Below are positions 61,030-64,000 of a stretch of DNA of 64,000 nucleotides, in pieces. Each line of letters begins with the position of its first letter. The first letter of the stretch is position 1. Source of the DNA: Floccularia luteovirens (lineage: Eukaryota; Basidiomycota; Agaricomycetes; Agaricales; Squamanitaceae). A model generated the notes under the pieces. That model had not been told where the DNA came from and made no database searches. It saw only the letters and a program-made list of their open reading frames with translations. A program made the position numbers and the translations under genes. The stretch lies in assembly GCA_009739215.1 (NCBI GenBank), contig VSJF01000010.1, positions 310,001-374,000 on the forward strand, in the 5' to 3' direction.

Positions 61030-61540
61030 TGTGACAAGGGATTAGAATTACCCCTTTTGTAAGCCCATAGTCTACTGTGGGGAGGGTAACCCCTGCAGGT
61101 TCGTAAGGACAAGTGAGACAAGGGAGTAGTTTTAGATGAAGAGGCAGTAGTTTAGTAGTAGTTCTTATGTCAAGCCTTTGGATGAGAGTGGGTAATTGAT
61201 ACTGTCAAAATGTATCCTACAACAGGCCTTAAGTACTACAGGAGACATGAGATAGGCTAAACATAGAAAAAAGGGGGAATATATGCGATGCACATTGCAT
61301 CATCCAGTCTATACCTAATGGTGATTTAATGTGATAAATGTGATAAATGTGAAGGTGTGAAGGTGTGAAGTAATGAAGGAAAAGGAAAGTGAAATAGAAA
61401 GGAAAAGACATGAGGTGATAATAGGAAATGTGAATATGTGAAATGAAAAGGGGAACGTGATAAGTGTGAAATGAGATGGAATGTGATAGAAACGGAACGG
61501 AATATGTTTATCCAGGGGTAGCGTGCATGCTCACCCCACA
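61030..61540 (-). repeat. Candidate 3' LTR (511 bp)
   Basis: Terminal TGTG..CACA, directly after a polypurine tract and 56 bp after the pol stop. The inner sequence is low-complexity (repeated GTGAA, ATGTGA on the plus strand). No second copy is present to confirm it. Confidence 0.5.
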
Positions 61541-61595
61541 CCTCCTCCTCACTTTGAGAAATCAACGCTCCGGGTTGATCCTCCCTCCTCTTTCC

Positions 61596-64000
61596 TTAGT
61601 CTTCATCATCCTCGATTAAATTTTCGGCATCAATAACTTCTGTAATTTCGACGGCTAGGCAGGAACGCATGTGGTAGGGCATTAGTCGAAAGGCGGCATA
61701 TTTGAGTTTGGAAACCGCTCCGTTGAGTTCCACTAGACGGTAAGCTCCACTCTTGAGTCGTTTTACCACTAACATTGGTCTGTAGTATCTAGGTTTTCCT
61801 TTCCTGCTGACTTCCGCTTCGATTTTCTTGTTTAGCACCAGGACTAAGTCCCCTTCTTTGAAATTAAAGTCGATGATCCTGTGCTGATTCTTCTCAAAGT
61901 CTGCAATCAATGTGTATCTCCATTTCAGAATGCGATTGTGTATTAATGCGAGGTCTTCTTCACATCGTTCGAGTTGGCGTGCGCGGATAGCGAGTAGATC
62001 TGCATCAGATAGTTTGGTGTGTATGTCTGGGAATAGGAATGTCACTTCGGTAATATCGAATGGGAGTAGGGGTTCGACACCGTGTGCTGCATAGTAAGGG
62101 GAAAAACCGGTGTGTCATCTCATAGTGATTCTGTCTGCCCAGAATACATAGGCTGCGTGCTGAGACCATTTGCGTATGTCAGATCCGCAGGTCTTCATGA
62201 GCATGTCTCGAATTGATTGGTGAGTAGTTTCAACGATTCCGTTGGATCCTGAATTGTATGCTGATATGCATATGTGATGTATGTTGTATTTCTTGCTCAG
62301 GAAGTCCAGAGCTGCGACAAACGGTGTCCCGTTATCTGTAACGATTTCTGTGATACCTCCCCATCTATACAAGATCTCCTTGAAAATAAACATACCCAGG
62401 GTGCGTGCCATTTCTTCTTTTAACATTCTCCATTCTGGCTAACTCATTAGGCTGCAGCGTGCTTGTACAATATATTTGTATCCTCCAGAAAGTGGTAAGT
62501 GCATAGTGTCGACATGTACTTTGGAGAATAAGGGTGCTGGAATGCTGATGGTGGGTGGGATGACGATTTTTCGGACAGACATTAGTTGACACTGGTGGCA
62601 CGTCTTCAGGTACCAGTGGATGTTGTTGTCGATTGCAGGCCACCAAAAACGATCAGCGATGTGACAGTGGGTGGGGTAAAATCCCTTGTGTCCTAAATGG
62701 TCATGTATTTCGATGAGTATAGGTAAACGTTCTTCATACTGCAAGATGATCTGATGCCTTCCACTACTTTCTCTTCACCATAATCTCCCTCCTCAAACGA
62801 AGAATCTCGATGCGCGTTTGACGAATGTGCGTGCTATCTTTTCAGTTGTGTCATTTGGCATTTTGAGGCTTTCGAGGTATGTCTTGATTTTCGTCAATTC
62901 TTCGTCTCTTTTCTTCACTTCTTCACTCCTAGGTAGCACCAGGTCATCCCCTCTTTGTTTGTTTCCTCCATTTGCTGTGAGCACTACCCTCTCCTCCCCT
63001 CTTTTGAACAACTGCCCCTAGTTCTCTAAACTTGCTGCTACTCATATTCCGCACATCAAAATGTCCTCTACCCACTCCTCTGCGTCATCTTCGATATCGC
63101 CTTCATCTTCGGTCCTCTGTCTTCTGGACAGTCCGTCCGGTCCTCTGAAATTCTTCCCTGGAATGTGCACCAGCTTGAAGTCGAAGATTAAAATGGCTGC
63201 AATCCAGCAATTCATGGCTGCGTTGGGGTGCATATCTGGATTGTTTAGCATGCCTTTCACATACTTAGCATCCATTTCTACCAAAAGGTTTGTCACCCCA
63301 ATTACCCATAACTTCACAGCGTGTAGTGCCCAGAAAAGGCCATATAATTCAATTTTTGCCTGTGAGTAATGAGATTCCTGGTCATTCCATGAAATAGATC
63401 CGAAATGGGCTGGTTGGCATCGATTTTTGTCATTGAGTTATACTAAAATGTAGCTGCAGGCAATGGAAGAAGAGTCGACAGAGAGTATGACGTTGTTAGT
63501 CGATTTGTAGTTGATAGGACGGATGGCTGGGCATGTGATGACGACTGCTTTGATGTCTTTCATAGTGTTCTGATGTGTATCTGTCCATTTGAAGGGTATA
63601 TCTTTCTTCATTAATTCGTTAAGTGGTTTTGCTAACTTTGCGAAGTTTTTGATCCAGTTACGAACAGTGCCAGCTGTTCCTAAAAATCCCCGTACTTCTG
63701 TGGGTGACTCGCAAGGTGGCCAACTCAAAATCTTTGCAACTGTGGATGCGTCCAGATGGCAGCCTTCATAGGTAGAAAGCTGTTCTACAACAGTGATTTC
63801 AGGTAAGCAGAAAAATAGCTTCTTCACTGATATAGTTGCCCCCGCATGTCTCAACCTATGTAACACCCTATTCACATTCTGCAAGTGCTCCCACACAAAT
63901 CTCCTCACCCCTGGATTCTCCTTTAATACTTCATATCCTCCCCCCTCTAACTTGTATCTTGTTAACGGTCCTAAGATGGTGATGTTGTCTGAAAAATTTG
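61596..64000 (-). pseudogene. Ty3-type pol (RT, RNase H, integrase), decayed
   Basis: From the window end downward: an RT catalytic-loop region reading NFSDNITILGPLTRY where the family has a DD pair, RRFVWEHLQNVNRVLHRLRH, EVRGFLGTAGTVRNWIKNF and IPFKWTDTH. RNase H follows (VEMDAKYVKGMLNNPD, LVHIPGKNFRGPDGLSRRQ), then the integrase zinc region (HDHLGHKGFYPTHCHIADRF, CHQCQL) and core (TDNGTPFVAALDFLSKKY, SGSNGIVETTHQSIRDML), and the C-terminal module to LIEDDED and stop. A TAG interrupts SLMS/PEWRML near 62440, and frame changes lie between blocks. The GAC-to-AAC-type change in the RT loop and the stop imply that this copy is dead. Confidence 0.75.

Larger units (their letters stand above)
61030..64000 (-). 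mobile_element. Ty3-type LTR retrotransposon, 3' part, nested in chromovirus
   Basis: Runs off the window end. On the minus strand the order is RT end, RNase H, H2C2 integrase, stop at 61596, a purine tract (AAAGTGAGGAGGAGG) and a candidate LTR 61540-61030 (TGTGGGG to TTGTCACA). The left flank continues the chromovirus integrase, so this element inserted into that gene. The expected duplication AGTCT (61025-61029) would recur beyond the window. Confidence 0.7.

Overview
The window is nuclear DNA of a filamentous basidiomycete, most likely an Agaricomycete. Genes are split by many introns of about 50-60 nt with GT..AG ends. The gene families (eIF4E2-like, RUS1/DUF647, GT90/CAP10, LCB3-type phosphatase, TPMT-like methyltransferases, NACHT NLR remnants) and the transposons (Ty1/copia, chromovirus, Ty3, a large C2H2-bearing element) fit that lineage. 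No RNA gene or CRISPR was seen.

Positions 1-43 kb are a host gene region. In order: a partial GST (1-710), an eIF4E2/4EHP-like cap-binding protein (1010-2443), a RUS1 family protein (2698-4476), a Ser/Pro-rich protein (6549-8648), an aldo/keto reductase (9353-10912) convergent with an F-box protein (10957-12304, minus), and a bHLH regulator (12764-15152). After an 8.5-kb gene-free stretch come a long-chain-base phosphate phosphatase (23717-26100), a CAP10-type glycosyltransferase (26412-28829, minus), a methyltransferase (28929-29855, minus) divergent from a bZIP regulator (30046-32598), a poorly resolved Ser/Pro-rich gene (37516-38985) and a second methyltransferase (41377-42292). Several metabolic and regulatory genes sit side by side, but nothing shows that they form one pathway.

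From 42.6 kb to the end the window is a transposon graveyard. It opens with a broken NLR (42.6-44.0 kb). A large multi-exon DNA-transposon-like element follows (about 44.2-58.4 kb). It has inverted subterminal arrays of an 8-bp motif and is split in mid-ORF by a 5.9-kb LTR element that carries a copia-type gag but no recognisable pol (47226-53112, apparently identical LTRs, AGTAA target duplication). A small TTA-flanked element and a solo LTR lie at or near its right edge. Last come a decayed chromovirus (58.7-61.0 kb) and a Ty3-type element inserted into that chromovirus integrase (61.03-64 kb).

Spliced models were built by hand. Their summed exon lengths were checked for divisibility by three, and this exposed a run of single-base insertions in four host genes, all in the same direction. 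That points to insertion-biased sequence error or shared decay. A GC-AG intron is conserved between the two methyltransferase paralogs, and RUS1 has a 10-nt exon.
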